A stretch of DNA of 13,969 nucleotides, from NCBI GenBank assembly GCA_903868035.1, contig CAIPTQ010000051.1, positions 1-13,969 of the forward strand, given 5' to 3'. The notes under the pieces are model-generated. The model made no database searches. It was not told where the DNA came from and saw only the letters and a program-made list of their open reading frames with translations. Origin of the DNA: an uncultured Phycisphaerales bacterium. Lineage in GTDB: Bacteria; Planctomycetota; Phycisphaerae; WQYP01. This document shows, one piece after another, positions 6,641-12,790 of the stretch (position 1 is the stretch's first letter; each line of letters opens with the position of its first letter). The position numbers and the translations under genes are program-made.

Positions 6641-6684
6641 TTAACACAACCGTAACAATTCCTGAAAAGTCCCGATCCTAGAAT
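6641..6684 (+). promoter_or_regulatory. candidate promoter with repeated TAACA boxes upstream of the 33-residue ORF
   Basis: TTAACA at 6641-6646 and GTAACA at 6652-6657 are spaced 11 bases apart. This resembles the direct-repeat boxes bound by PhoB/PhoP-type response regulators. A -10-like TAGAAT follows at 6679-6684, and the ATG of the small gene is at 6725. No good -35 is seen at the standard distance, which would fit an activator-dependent promoter. The regulator is a guess. Confidence 0.35.
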
Positions 6685-6724
6685 GGTGTAGAACATCACC
6701 TCTCGTGCCCAACGGAGGTAGGCC

Positions 6725-6826
6725 ATGTTGCGCAATTGGGAAATCTTCTGGATCGGCGTACTCACCATGATCCTCAGTGCGCTCCTCGAGTTGCTGGGGC
6801 TGCTGACACCCATGGCTCACTACTAA
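6725..6826 (+). CDS. 33-residue small hydrophobic membrane protein
   Basis: A short open frame with a strong ribosome binding site: GGAGG at 6714-6718 lies six bases before the ATG. The protein starts MLRNWEIFWIGVL and continues as one hydrophobic helix through residue 27, broken by Glu22, with a short polar tail (TPMAHY). It is thus a single-pass membrane peptide. It lies 122 bases after the secreted paralog with its own -10-like box. The intact frame, the Shine-Dalgarno match and the clear membrane helix argue for a real gene despite its length. I do not recognise a family. It could be a small regulatory subunit or a toxin-like peptide; nothing in the sequence decides this. Confidence 0.65.
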   Translation: MLRNWEIFWIGVLTMILSALLELLGLLTPMAHY

Positions 6827-6890
6827 ACCCGATCCCCTCGTCGCCTGGCCCGGTCGCCCGAGCCCGAACGCTTCGGCAAGTGCTCCCGTG

Positions 6891-7817
6891 CTACTTCAAA
6901 TACGCCGCCAGCGGGCTGTTGATGCGCCGCAGTTCCTCGGCCACGAATTGTGCCATCTTCACCGCCCCCGACTTGACAAAGTGCGCCTTGTCCCGCCCGC
7001 CGCCGGTGGCGAGCATGTAATGCTCCGTCGCCGCCGTTTGCCCAAGCGCGCTGAGCCACTCCACCCCGCGGGCATTCAAGTCGTCCACCAGCACGTTCTT
7101 GGCCGTTCCCGCCGTGTAGCAGGCCGCGGCATATGGCGCCAGCCGCGCGTTGTCCTGCTTGCCGCCGCTCCACTGGTAAAACGCCGACGGCGTCACAAAT
7201 ATCGGCGTGGCCTGCCGGGCCTTGGCCTCGTCGGCCATCTGCCCCAGCGCCGCGGCGTAATCCCCCGGCTCGACGTGCCGGCCCGCGACGGTTCCGCTGT
7301 CATTGGCGCCAAATTGTATCATCACATAATCGCCCGGCTTCAGGGCCGTGATGATGCCGCTCCAGCGGCCGCTCTGGAAGGTCTTGACGCTGGCCCCGCC
7401 GAGCGCCTGGTTGTTGATCTTGACCTGGTCGTTGAAGAACTGCCCCAGCTCCTGCCCCCAGCCCTCCTGCACCGCCGTGGCGGATGTGACATAGGTCATC
7501 ACCGTCGAATCGCCCGCCAGATGCAGCGTAAGGGCCGGCAGGTTGCCCGCGCCCGTCCGTGTGCCGGAAGTGGATGCACTGGTGGCCGCCGCCCCCGTCG
7601 TCACCCCGCCGCCACTGGGCTGCGTACCCGCGCCGGCCGAAGCCCCGCCCTTCGCCGGTGCGACGGCATTCACGAGCGTGCCGCCAGTCGCCGGTGCGCC
7701 GCGCGGCGGTGTTCCCGCGCCGCCCGGCTGGACGCCCCCGGAAGACTCCCCACGGCACGCGACCATGCCCGCGCACAAGAGACAAAAAAGTGCCAGCAAC
7801 GATCTTGTGTAAGACAT
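6891..7817 (-). CDS. SGNH/GDSL lipoprotein, rhamnogalacturonan acetylesterase-like
   Basis: A 308-residue exported esterase that probably removes acetyl groups from rhamnogalacturonan or a related polysaccharide. An N-terminal lipoprotein signal ends at Cys21 (MVAC). A Gly/Ala/Pro/Thr-rich linker (about 24-92) leads to the SGNH domain (95-308). Block I is GDST with nucleophile Ser104. Block II is GGASVKTF (140-147). Block III is GAND (170-173), where the fungal enzyme has GHND. The Asp/His pair is in DKAHF (276-280). The ending SPLAAYLK is typical of the family. The ATG at 7817 has GGAGG six bases upstream. Its promoter (TATACT at 7841-7846 on the minus strand) lies in the repeated 18-base element. 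With the GH78 rhamnosidase in the same window this fits pectin breakdown. Confidence 0.88.
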   Translation of the reverse strand: MSYTRSLLALFCLLCAGMVACRGESSGGVQPGGAGTPPRGAPATGGTLVNAVAPAKGGASAGAGTQPSGGGVTTGAAATSASTSGTRTGAGNLPALTLHLAGDSTVMTYVTSATAVQEGWGQELGQFFNDQVKINNQALGGASVKTFQSGRWSGIITALKPGDYVMIQFGANDSGTVAGRHVEPGDYAAALGQMADEAKARQATPIFVTPSAFYQWSGGKQDNARLAPYAAACYTAGTAKNVLVDDLNARGVEWLSALGQTAATEHYMLATGGGRDKAHFVKSGAVKMAQFVAEELRRINSPLAAYLK

Positions 7818-7838
7818 ATGAATCCTCCGATGACAAGG

Positions 7839-7856
7839 GCAGTATACCCCCGATCC
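7839..7856. repeat. 18-base repeated promoter element, copy 2
   Basis: Exact copy of the element at 3216-3233. On the minus strand it provides GGGGG directly followed by TATACT, giving a predicted start about 15 bases before the ribosome binding site of the lipoprotein gene. No convincing -35 box is visible at the normal distance, so the G-run may matter for recognition. Confidence 0.75.
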
Positions 7857-7865
7857 CGGCGCGGT

Positions 7866-8354
7866 CTACACGTTTTGGATTTGTGCCGGGGTGAGAATTC
7901 CCGCCGCGCCACAGGGCGGGGCATGATCGCGCGCCGCGGACACCCAGGCCTTGGGGATGCGTTGTTTTTGGTTCAGGTACGGCGTCGTGGCTTCAAACGC
8001 GGCCCCGATCTCATACAGGCAATCCGACAAATACCGGCAAAATGTCACGCGGCACAACATGTACTTGCCCCGCTCTCCGCCCATGGTGAGCAAGGTCACA
8101 AACCGTTCGCCCAGGTTGAACACCCGCCGCGAGAGCAGCCCCAAACCGCCCGGCGACAGGTTGCGCGTGTATGCCGTCACCCGCGGCTGATCCGCCTGGG
8201 CGAGCAAAATCAATTCGACGCGCCGAAAATACGTGATGCGCTGGTGCCGGCGCAGGCTGGTCTTAAACTTGTTGTCCCCGGCTTCCAGATGCGCCACGAG
8301 GCGCTGGGCGGCCTCCGCGTCATCATGCTCTTCCTTGTGCTCCACGAATGCCAT
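7866..8354 (-). CDS. PilZ-domain protein
   Basis: A 162-residue cytosolic protein. PilZ domains bind cyclic di-GMP and adjust motility, adhesion or exopolysaccharide output. Both binding motifs are visible: RRHQR (35-39, RxxxR) and NLSPGG (65-70, [D/N]xSxxG). They are followed by the barrel strands and CRVTFCRYLSDCLYEIGAAF (101-120). A short acidic N-terminal helix precedes the domain, and about 35 residues follow it. I chose the ATG at 8354; a TTG at 8369 is in frame but less likely, and neither has a strong ribosome binding site. The gene starts 60 bases after the SUKH gene on the same strand, so the two may be co-transcribed. No partner that makes or breaks cyclic di-GMP is in the window. 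Confidence 0.85.
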   Translation of the reverse strand: MAFVEHKEEHDDAEAAQRLVAHLEAGDNKFKTSLRRHQRITYFRRVELILLAQADQPRVTAYTRNLSPGGLGLLSRRVFNLGERFVTLLTMGGERGKYMLCRVTFCRYLSDCLYEIGAAFEATTPYLNQKQRIPKAWVSAARDHAPPCGAAGILTPAQIQNV

Positions 8355-8414
8355 ACACGCTGTTCCCAAGAGGCCATGGTCGATACGGCACGAACGCCCG
8401 CCTGCGCCGGAAAA

Positions 8415-8918
8415 TCATGGCGGCAGATCGCCCGCAATCGTCATCCCCGCCGTCCCACGTTCGCCGGCCATGGCGGCCGGTGTCGCGTGCGGGGAAGGAA
8501 ATGTGGGGGACGCGGGAACCTGGCGGACCTGCGCGACATACCCGCGCAACAAGTCGTCGAACGATTTCATGGTGATCGGTTTCTCGTGCCGCGGCGAAAG
8601 GAAAAATACGCTGGCATCGCTCTGCAAAGCCTTGGACTGGCGGAAGCAGAACGGATTGCCCATGCCGTCGAGGGCAAAGACAAACAGATCGACCGGCAGT
8701 TGCCGCGCCCACAACTCGCGGCTGGTCTTTAATACCTGTTGGGGTGTCAAAAACTGCCGGAGGTATGGATGCTCCGGGCCGCAATCAGGACACAAGCCTT
8801 GTATGGCGGGGCACAAGACCGGCCCATATTGTGAGAGGAACTGCACATAGGATGCCGGGAGGTGCGAAGGCAGGCGCGTGGCCAGTTCGGCCAGTTCCGA
8901 ATCGCTGACCCATGGCAA
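8415..8918 (-). CDS. SUKH (SMI1/KNR4) family protein, apparently frameshifted at its N terminus
   Basis: The frame encodes 167 residues if read from TTG at 8918. It has the SUKH pattern SELAELATRLPSHLPASYVQFLSQYG, then DLFVFALDGMGNPFCF and a closing FDDLL helix. SUKH proteins often act as immunity proteins against contact-dependent toxins; others have regulatory roles. The tail after about residue 135 is Pro/Ala-rich and of low complexity. No good start exists in this frame. A GTG at 8983 with an ideal ribosome binding site opens a different frame whose first 20 or so residues look like the missing N-terminal helix. A single-base change near 8910-8930 would join them. The gene is therefore either broken, affected by a sequencing error, or translated from the TTG. 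Confidence 0.75.
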   Translation of the reverse strand: MPWVSDSELAELATRLPSHLPASYVQFLSQYGPVLCPAIQGLCPDCGPEHPYLRQFLTPQQVLKTSRELWARQLPVDLFVFALDGMGNPFCFRQSKALQSDASVFFLSPRHEKPITMKSFDDLLRGYVAQVRQVPASPTFPSPHATPAAMAGERGTAGMTIAGDLPP

Positions 8919-8983
8919 GATGTCTGATCGGCAAAATATCGAACAAAATTCGCGTATAAGGCGCTGCGGAATTTCTCAACCAC
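8919..8983 (-). other. probable original N-terminal segment of the SUKH gene, out of frame
   Basis: On the minus strand GGAGG (8993-8989) lies five bases before GTG at 8983. The frame begins VEKFRSALYANFVRYFADQ, an amphipathic helix of the kind that precedes SUKH cores. It loses sense at about 8920, exactly where the downstream frame becomes SUKH-like. Joining them needs one base restored (a -1 shift). No canonical slippery heptamer is present. Confidence 0.55.
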
Positions 8984-9264
8984 GATTTCCTCCGCGTATT
9001 GTCAGGACTGCTCGAGTGCGGCGGCGGCCATACGTGTCGACATGTACCCATGCCGAAAACAAGTATGGTGAAGTTCTAATCGGCATATAGGTATAAGCAT
9101 CATAAGCGCATTTACTTATTCTGTGATTATATTTGTAACTAGTTGTTATTGAAACACTTATGGCGAAATACTTTTTTAGGTGTGGGGGCTTGATGCCACA
9201 TCCATCGGCGGATATGACCTTCCCACAATTTGCCGGGGCGGCACCACAGCTTTACGATGGAGGC
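8984..9264. other. AT-rich divergent promoter region
   Basis: This gap separates the minus-strand SUKH gene from the plus-strand binding lipoprotein. The part from 9065 to 9180 is clearly AT-rich and contains a minus-strand TATAAT. A short hairpin is possible at about 9182-9203 (TGTGG and CCACA arms). No riboswitch or RNA gene was recognised. Confidence 0.45.
9126..9154 (-). promoter_or_regulatory. possible promoter for the SUKH-PilZ genes
   Basis: In an AT-rich gap the minus strand has TTTCAA (9154-9149), a 17-base spacer and a perfect TATAAT (9131-9126). It would give a leader of roughly 130 bases before the GTG at 8983. The -35 match is poor (three of six). Confidence 0.35.
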
Positions 9265-10140
9265 ATGCGAATCTTCACGCGGATATTCCTGCTGGCGGCA
9301 CTGCTCGGGGCTGGGTGCGGCAAGAACGCCACCCCCCCGCCGGGAACCGCCCCCGCCCCCGGCGCAACCCCTCCCCGCATCGTCAGCACCGTGCCCGCGG
9401 CCACCCTCAACCTGGTGCTCATCGGCGGCGACGATCGCCTCGTCGGCGTGAGTACCTATGACCGCCTGTTCCTGCCGGAGTCCCGCCGCAATCTGCCGGT
9501 CGTGGGCGATTATGAGCAGACCAACTACGAGCAGTTGGTCAAGCTCCAGCCCACCGTGATGATCATTCAACAGGAGGAGGCCCGCCAGCCGGCCCGGCTC
9601 AGGGAGTTCGTCAGCACCCGCCACATCGATCTGCTGAACATGAAGTTCGACCATGTGGCGGACATCTGGGCCAGCGTGCGCGTGCTGGGGAAGGCCGCCG
9701 GGCGGGAGGCGGAGGCGGAGCGGGCGATCGCCCAGGCGCAGCAGGATTTGCGGGATGTGGCGGTGGACTACCAGGATGCCGCCCGGCCCCGGGTGTTGTA
9801 CCTCATGGACCCGGCCGCGAACCTGGCGTGCGGCAACCACACCTTCGTCGAGGAAATGATCTCCCTGGCCGGCGGCGACAACGCCCCCGTGGGCGACGGG
9901 TTTGTGACCCTCGGCCGCGAAACCATGGTCAAGCTCGCCCCCGATGTGCTGCTCATCGGCGCCCCCGACGCCCTGCCCGAAATGCCCAACGACCCGCGCC
10001 TCGCGCCCTGGCTGGGCTTGCCCGTCCCGGCCACGCGCACTAAACACGTCTACCTGGTGACCGACGGCAACAGCCAGATGCCCTCGGTGAATATCGGAAA
10101 AAACGTGCGCACGCTGGCGGAACTGATCCACCGCAAATAA
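9265..10140 (+). CDS. periplasmic binding lipoprotein of BtuF/FepB type
   Basis: A 291-residue lipoprotein that would capture cobalamin or an iron chelate outside the membrane for an ABC importer. The signal ends at Cys18 (LLGAGC), followed by a Pro/Ala-rich linker (21-35). The family opening RIVSTVPAATLNLVLIGG is at about 38-55, then GVSTYDRLFLPE, and a long connecting helix at about 135-170 rich in Ala/Glu/Gln. I chose the ATG at 9265 because it begins the lipoprotein signal. GGAGG lies only one base upstream, which is too close to be ideal, so initiation may be weak or the start further upstream. No permease or ATPase gene follows in this window. The cobalamin adenosyltransferase gene 3 kb away hints at cobalamin, but no cobalamin riboswitch box is seen. 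Confidence 0.85.
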   Translation: MRIFTRIFLLAALLGAGCGKNATPPPGTAPAPGATPPRIVSTVPAATLNLVLIGGDDRLVGVSTYDRLFLPESRRNLPVVGDYEQTNYEQLVKLQPTVMIIQQEEARQPARLREFVSTRHIDLLNMKFDHVADIWASVRVLGKAAGREAEAERAIAQAQQDLRDVAVDYQDAARPRVLYLMDPAANLACGNHTFVEEMISLAGGDNAPVGDGFVTLGRETMVKLAPDVLLIGAPDALPEMPNDPRLAPWLGLPVPATRTKHVYLVTDGNSQMPSVNIGKNVRTLAELIHRK

Positions 10141-10235
10141 CGCCCCCCGCCCTCCCCTTACAATTCTTTGCGCGTCTTTATATGTATGTATCTGAAATAT
10201 CTGAAATCTCAAATATCCCGCGCCCTCCCTCAATT

Positions 10236-10256
10236 AAAAATCAAAAATCAAAAATC
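10236..10256 (+). repeat. three tandem copies of a 7-base unit (aaaaatc)
   Basis: Copies at 10236-10242, 10243-10249 and 10250-10256 lie in the gap between the binding lipoprotein and RmlD genes. Just before them are shorter near-repeats of the type atctgaaat (10189-10215). This looks like replication-slippage sequence rather than a binding array. Confidence 0.8.
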
Positions 10257-10309
10257 CCTCCCCGCCCCCATCTTCGGTTAATCTACCCCCATTCCTACCC
10301 GAGGCTCCC

Positions 10310-11266
10310 ATGCGCATCGCCCTCATCGGCTCCTCCGGCCAGCTCGGCACCGACCTCGCCCGCCTCCTCCCCACCCGCCGCCACACCGTCATCCCCTTCT
10401 CCGGCCGCGCCGAACTCGACATCTGTAACTCCAGTACCTTCAAGGACATGCTGCAGCGCGACCACCCCGACGCCGTCCTCAACACCGCCGCCTTCCACAA
10501 CGTGGATCTCTGCGAGTCCCAACCCGACGCCGCCTTCCGCACCAACGTCCTGGCCGTCCGCGACATGGCCGCCGCCTGCCAGTCCGCCCGCATCCTTTTC
10601 TTCCAGATCGGCACCGACTACGTCACCGAAGGCCACCCCGATAATATACCCATCCCCGAATCCGCCCCCGCCCTCCCCAATTCCATCTACTCCCTCACCC
10701 GTTTCGGCGGTGACTGCATGACTCTAACCCATGCCCCCACCGTGGGTTATGTCGTCCGCTCCTGCGGCCTTTTTGGACTGGCCGGCTGCAAGCTTAAAGG
10801 CGGCCTCAACTTCGTGGACACCATGATCAAGGCCGCCAAAGCAGGCCAAAAAATCCGCGTCGTCGATGACCAAATCGTCGCCCCCACGCCCACCGATGAC
10901 CTGGCCCTGCAACTGGCCGTGATGCTCGAAGCCGCCCCCTCCGCCGCCGCCACAATTGCCGCGTCTTCATTGGGGAACAGCGCCTTGGGCCGCCCGTTGA
11001 GTTCCGTGCGCCTGGCGCCGGGGCTCTATCATGCGGTGAGCCACGGCCAAACAAGCTGGTATCACTTCGCGAAAACCGCATTAACACTCGCTAAAATCCC
11101 CCATGAAATCGAGCCTGTTGCATCCGCGGCATTTGCGGCGGCGGCACAGCGACCGCGATATTCCGTGCTGGATAACGCCAAACTCCGTGCCCTGCATTTG
11201 GACATGATGCACCCTTGGGAAGAAGGTCTCAAGCGCTACATCCATGCCAAATATGGCGAAGGGTAG
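10310..11266 (+). CDS. RmlD-like sugar-nucleotide reductase (extended SDR family)
   Basis: A 318-residue NAD(P)-dependent reductase that resembles dTDP-4-dehydrorhamnose reductase, the last step in making dTDP-L-rhamnose. The nucleotide-binding motif GSSGQLG is at 7-13. NTAAFHNVDLCE (58-69) and TDYV (102-105) match the family, and VVDDQ...PT (184-193) is the usual late motif. The C-terminal WEEGLKRY is also typical. The catalytic YxxxK is YSLTR (127-131), with Arg in place of Lys. The ATG at 10310 has GAGG five bases upstream. The other rhamnose-pathway genes (RmlA, B, C) are not in the window, so the exact product is uncertain. The first half of the gene is extremely C-rich on the coding strand. 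Confidence 0.87.
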   Translation: MRIALIGSSGQLGTDLARLLPTRRHTVIPFSGRAELDICNSSTFKDMLQRDHPDAVLNTAAFHNVDLCESQPDAAFRTNVLAVRDMAAACQSARILFFQIGTDYVTEGHPDNIPIPESAPALPNSIYSLTRFGGDCMTLTHAPTVGYVVRSCGLFGLAGCKLKGGLNFVDTMIKAAKAGQKIRVVDDQIVAPTPTDDLALQLAVMLEAAPSAAATIAASSLGNSALGRPLSSVRLAPGLYHAVSHGQTSWYHFAKTALTLAKIPHEIEPVASAAFAAAAQRPRYSVLDNAKLRALHLDMMHPWEEGLKRYIHAKYGEG

Positions 11267-11722
11267 CTTATTATAAGACCTTGTCACGACCGGATTTAAC
11301 ACAAAAAACCTGTTCGTATAAAAGAATTTTTTCGCGGATCGTGCGTTTCCCCCTGTAGCCTAGTCTGTGCATGTCTGGTGGATAAGTGGATGCTGATGGT
11401 TCTTTTTACTGTGTTGTTGATAGTGCCATTCCTTTACATTTCCTTCACTAATTAAGCAAAAAAACCTGCATTATCAGTCTCCTGGAATATAACTGACCCT
11501 CCAATGACAGATTATCCAGAATGATTACCTGCATACAAAATATACATAACATCAATAATTACAACACGTTACACATCATCATCCCGTAGTTCCCCACATT
11601 TCAACAGGCATCATTACGACTATTACGAATTCTTTAACTTAACCTAATCAAATAACCACCAGCCCACGCGTGGTCTCCATCACAAATCATATGTGGATAA
11701 CTTACTGTATCCGCACTTACGA
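11267..11722. other. AT-rich intergenic region, candidate replication origin (oriC)
   Basis: This 456-base gap is strikingly AT-rich in a GC-rich window and codes for nothing I can recognise. It holds a consensus DnaA box at 11692-11700 (minus strand TTATCCACA) and two one-mismatch boxes: 11377-11385 (minus, TTATCCACC) and 11512-11520 (plus, TTATCCAGA). It also has three TTACGA words (11614, 11623, 11717) and a perfect palindrome CCACGCGTGG at 11664-11673. The neighbouring gene belongs to the DciA helicase-loader family. Plus-strand composition changes from C-rich to G-rich across the area, as expected at an origin. Convergent gene orientation on both sides is unusual for one. Confidence 0.55.
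11692..11700 (-). promoter_or_regulatory. consensus DnaA box
   Basis: The minus strand reads TTATCCACA, identical to the strongest Escherichia coli DnaA boxes. It lies 22 bases beyond the stop codon of the DciA-like gene, at the edge of the AT-rich gap. Confidence 0.6.
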
Positions 11723-12145
11723 TTATTTGACATAAGTTCCTTCCACACAAGTCTTCACGCGAAACAGCGCCCCTTTGGATTCAGTTTGCAAAACCCGTAA
11801 CAAACCCGAACGCAGCCGGGTCTCCAACTCCGCGCGCACGGTTGCCGAATCCAGCGCGACCGTCAATGTGCCGCGGTAAAAACCCGCCAAACGCGAGCGT
11901 TTCACGATATTTACCGGCACATGTTCCTGCCATAGTTCGGCCACGCCTTCCAATTTGGCGGCGGGCCTGGCCACGGACTTCTCATACCAGGGAAGCAGCA
12001 CATCGCCCAACTTGGCGGCATCGCGAGTGTTGGGCCGTTTTTTATTGGTCAGCAGCGTGTGCAGCGATATCACCTCCAGGCGGTCGCCCAGCAATTCCAG
12101 GTTGGAAACATCGGGTGATTTGTGTTTGCTGCGCGGAGCGGGCAT
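11723..12145 (-). CDS. DUF721/DciA-family protein
   Basis: A 140-residue basic cytosolic protein. DciA proteins help load the replicative helicase DnaB in bacteria without DnaC. The family core is visible: a helix with LGDVLLPWYEKSVA (about 47-60), an ELWQEHVPVNIVKRSRLAGFYRG segment, the strand TLTVALDSATVRAEL and a closing LRSGLLRVL helix. The N-terminal 35 residues are a basic, probably flexible tail. I chose the ATG at 12145. Longer in-frame starts reach back toward the upstream Rieske gene but add sequence that spans the terminator hairpin. Ribosome binding is weak (GGGA nine bases upstream). In Actinobacteria this gene sits in the dnaA-gyrB cluster; here it borders an AT-rich region with DnaA boxes. 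Confidence 0.75.
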   Translation of the reverse strand: MPAPRSKHKSPDVSNLELLGDRLEVISLHTLLTNKKRPNTRDAAKLGDVLLPWYEKSVARPAAKLEGVAELWQEHVPVNIVKRSRLAGFYRGTLTVALDSATVRAELETRLRSGLLRVLQTESKGALFRVKTCVEGTYVK

Positions 12146-12149
12146 ACGG

Positions 12150-12195
12150 TTTTTTCCCAAAAAACAAGGCCGCAACAGCATAACACCGTGCGGCC
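12150..12195 (-). terminator. intrinsic terminator after the Rieske gene
   Basis: On the minus strand GGCCGCA (12195-12189) and TGCGGCC (12174-12168) form a seven-pair stem with a 14-base loop. TTG and then six T follow (to 12150). It lies between the Rieske stop (12222) and the DciA-like start (12145), so it would separate the two transcripts or reduce read-through. A second small inverted repeat (12149-12165) overlaps the T-run. Confidence 0.6.
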
Positions 12196-12221
12196 CGGAA
12201 GGGCAGTGATTATTGGGTGAT

Positions 12222-12716
12222 TCACGTGATGGTGAGGGTCGCGCCCTTGTCATTCTTGGCGAGTGTCTGGCCGGGATCAATCTCAATGAACCCTTTGTCG
12301 TTCACGCGGATTGCATAATGCGACAACGGCAGCGTGGCCGGAGCCTGGGCCACCGAACCATCGAGGTTGAACTGCGACTTGTGGCAGGCGCAGGTCATAG
12401 TCTTGGCGCCGGCGGTGGGAGTAATCGCGCAACCCTTGTGGGTACACACATTGGTGAGGGCGGAGACGGTTTTGTCCGAGCGCGACAGCACGATGGCGTG
12501 GTTGGGAAGGGCGGCGAACTCATTGACTTTTAGATCCGCAGGTTTAACCGTGGTGGTGAACCAACTGGATTTTTCGGTGGCCGCCGCCGCCGCGGCGGCG
12601 CTGGCGGAACGCATGGCGCCCAGTGCCGAGTTGAGTACGGGGAGCGCCACTGTGGCGGTGGCGATCGCTAAGACCTTACGGCGTGAGGGGTTATGAATGG
12701 CAGAAAAATTCACCAT
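12222..12716 (-). CDS. Rieske [2Fe-2S] protein with Tat signal
   Basis: A 164-residue iron-sulfur protein probably exported folded by the Tat pathway and used in electron transfer at the outer face of the cytoplasmic membrane. The twin-arginine motif SRRKVL is at 11-16, followed by a hydrophobic helix and an Ala-rich stretch (about 34-47). Cluster motifs are CTHKGC (91-96) and CACHKSQFN (109-117). These give Cys91, His93, Cys109 and His112 as ligands and Cys96/Cys111 as the usual disulfide pair. The ATG at 12716 has GGAG eight bases upstream. It follows the adenosyltransferase gene after 74 bases. No cytochrome b or other bc-complex gene is in the window, so the redox partner is unknown. It could be a stand-alone Rieske protein rather than QcrA. 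Confidence 0.88.
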   Translation of the reverse strand: MVNFSAIHNPSRRKVLAIATATVALPVLNSALGAMRSASAAAAAAATEKSSWFTTTVKPADLKVNEFAALPNHAIVLSRSDKTVSALTNVCTHKGCAITPTAGAKTMTCACHKSQFNLDGSVAQAPATLPLSHYAIRVNDKGFIEIDPGQTLAKNDKGATLTIT

Positions 12717-12790
12717 TAGGCAGGCTCCGGTTCGAGAAATGAATCCACTTGGGATAATAGCGCGGACTCGAACCGTTTGTCGATTAAGTT

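Noticed and set aside
6863..6877. Bidirectional terminator between the 33-residue gene and the SGNH gene
   Set aside because: The stem is only five pairs and lacks a T-run on either strand.
8905..8985. Programmed -1 frameshift in the SUKH gene
   Set aside because: No XXXYYYZ slippery heptamer or obvious downstream structure; mutation or sequencing error is simpler.
9155..9264. Cobalamin riboswitch upstream of the BtuF-like gene
   Set aside because: I found no GCCACTG-type B12 box or the expected long conserved fold; only a small hairpin.
9139..10233. A 364-codon minus-strand frame opposite the binding lipoprotein
   Set aside because: It mirrors a gene with clear family motifs and a lipoprotein signal; the minus-strand protein has no recognisable domain.
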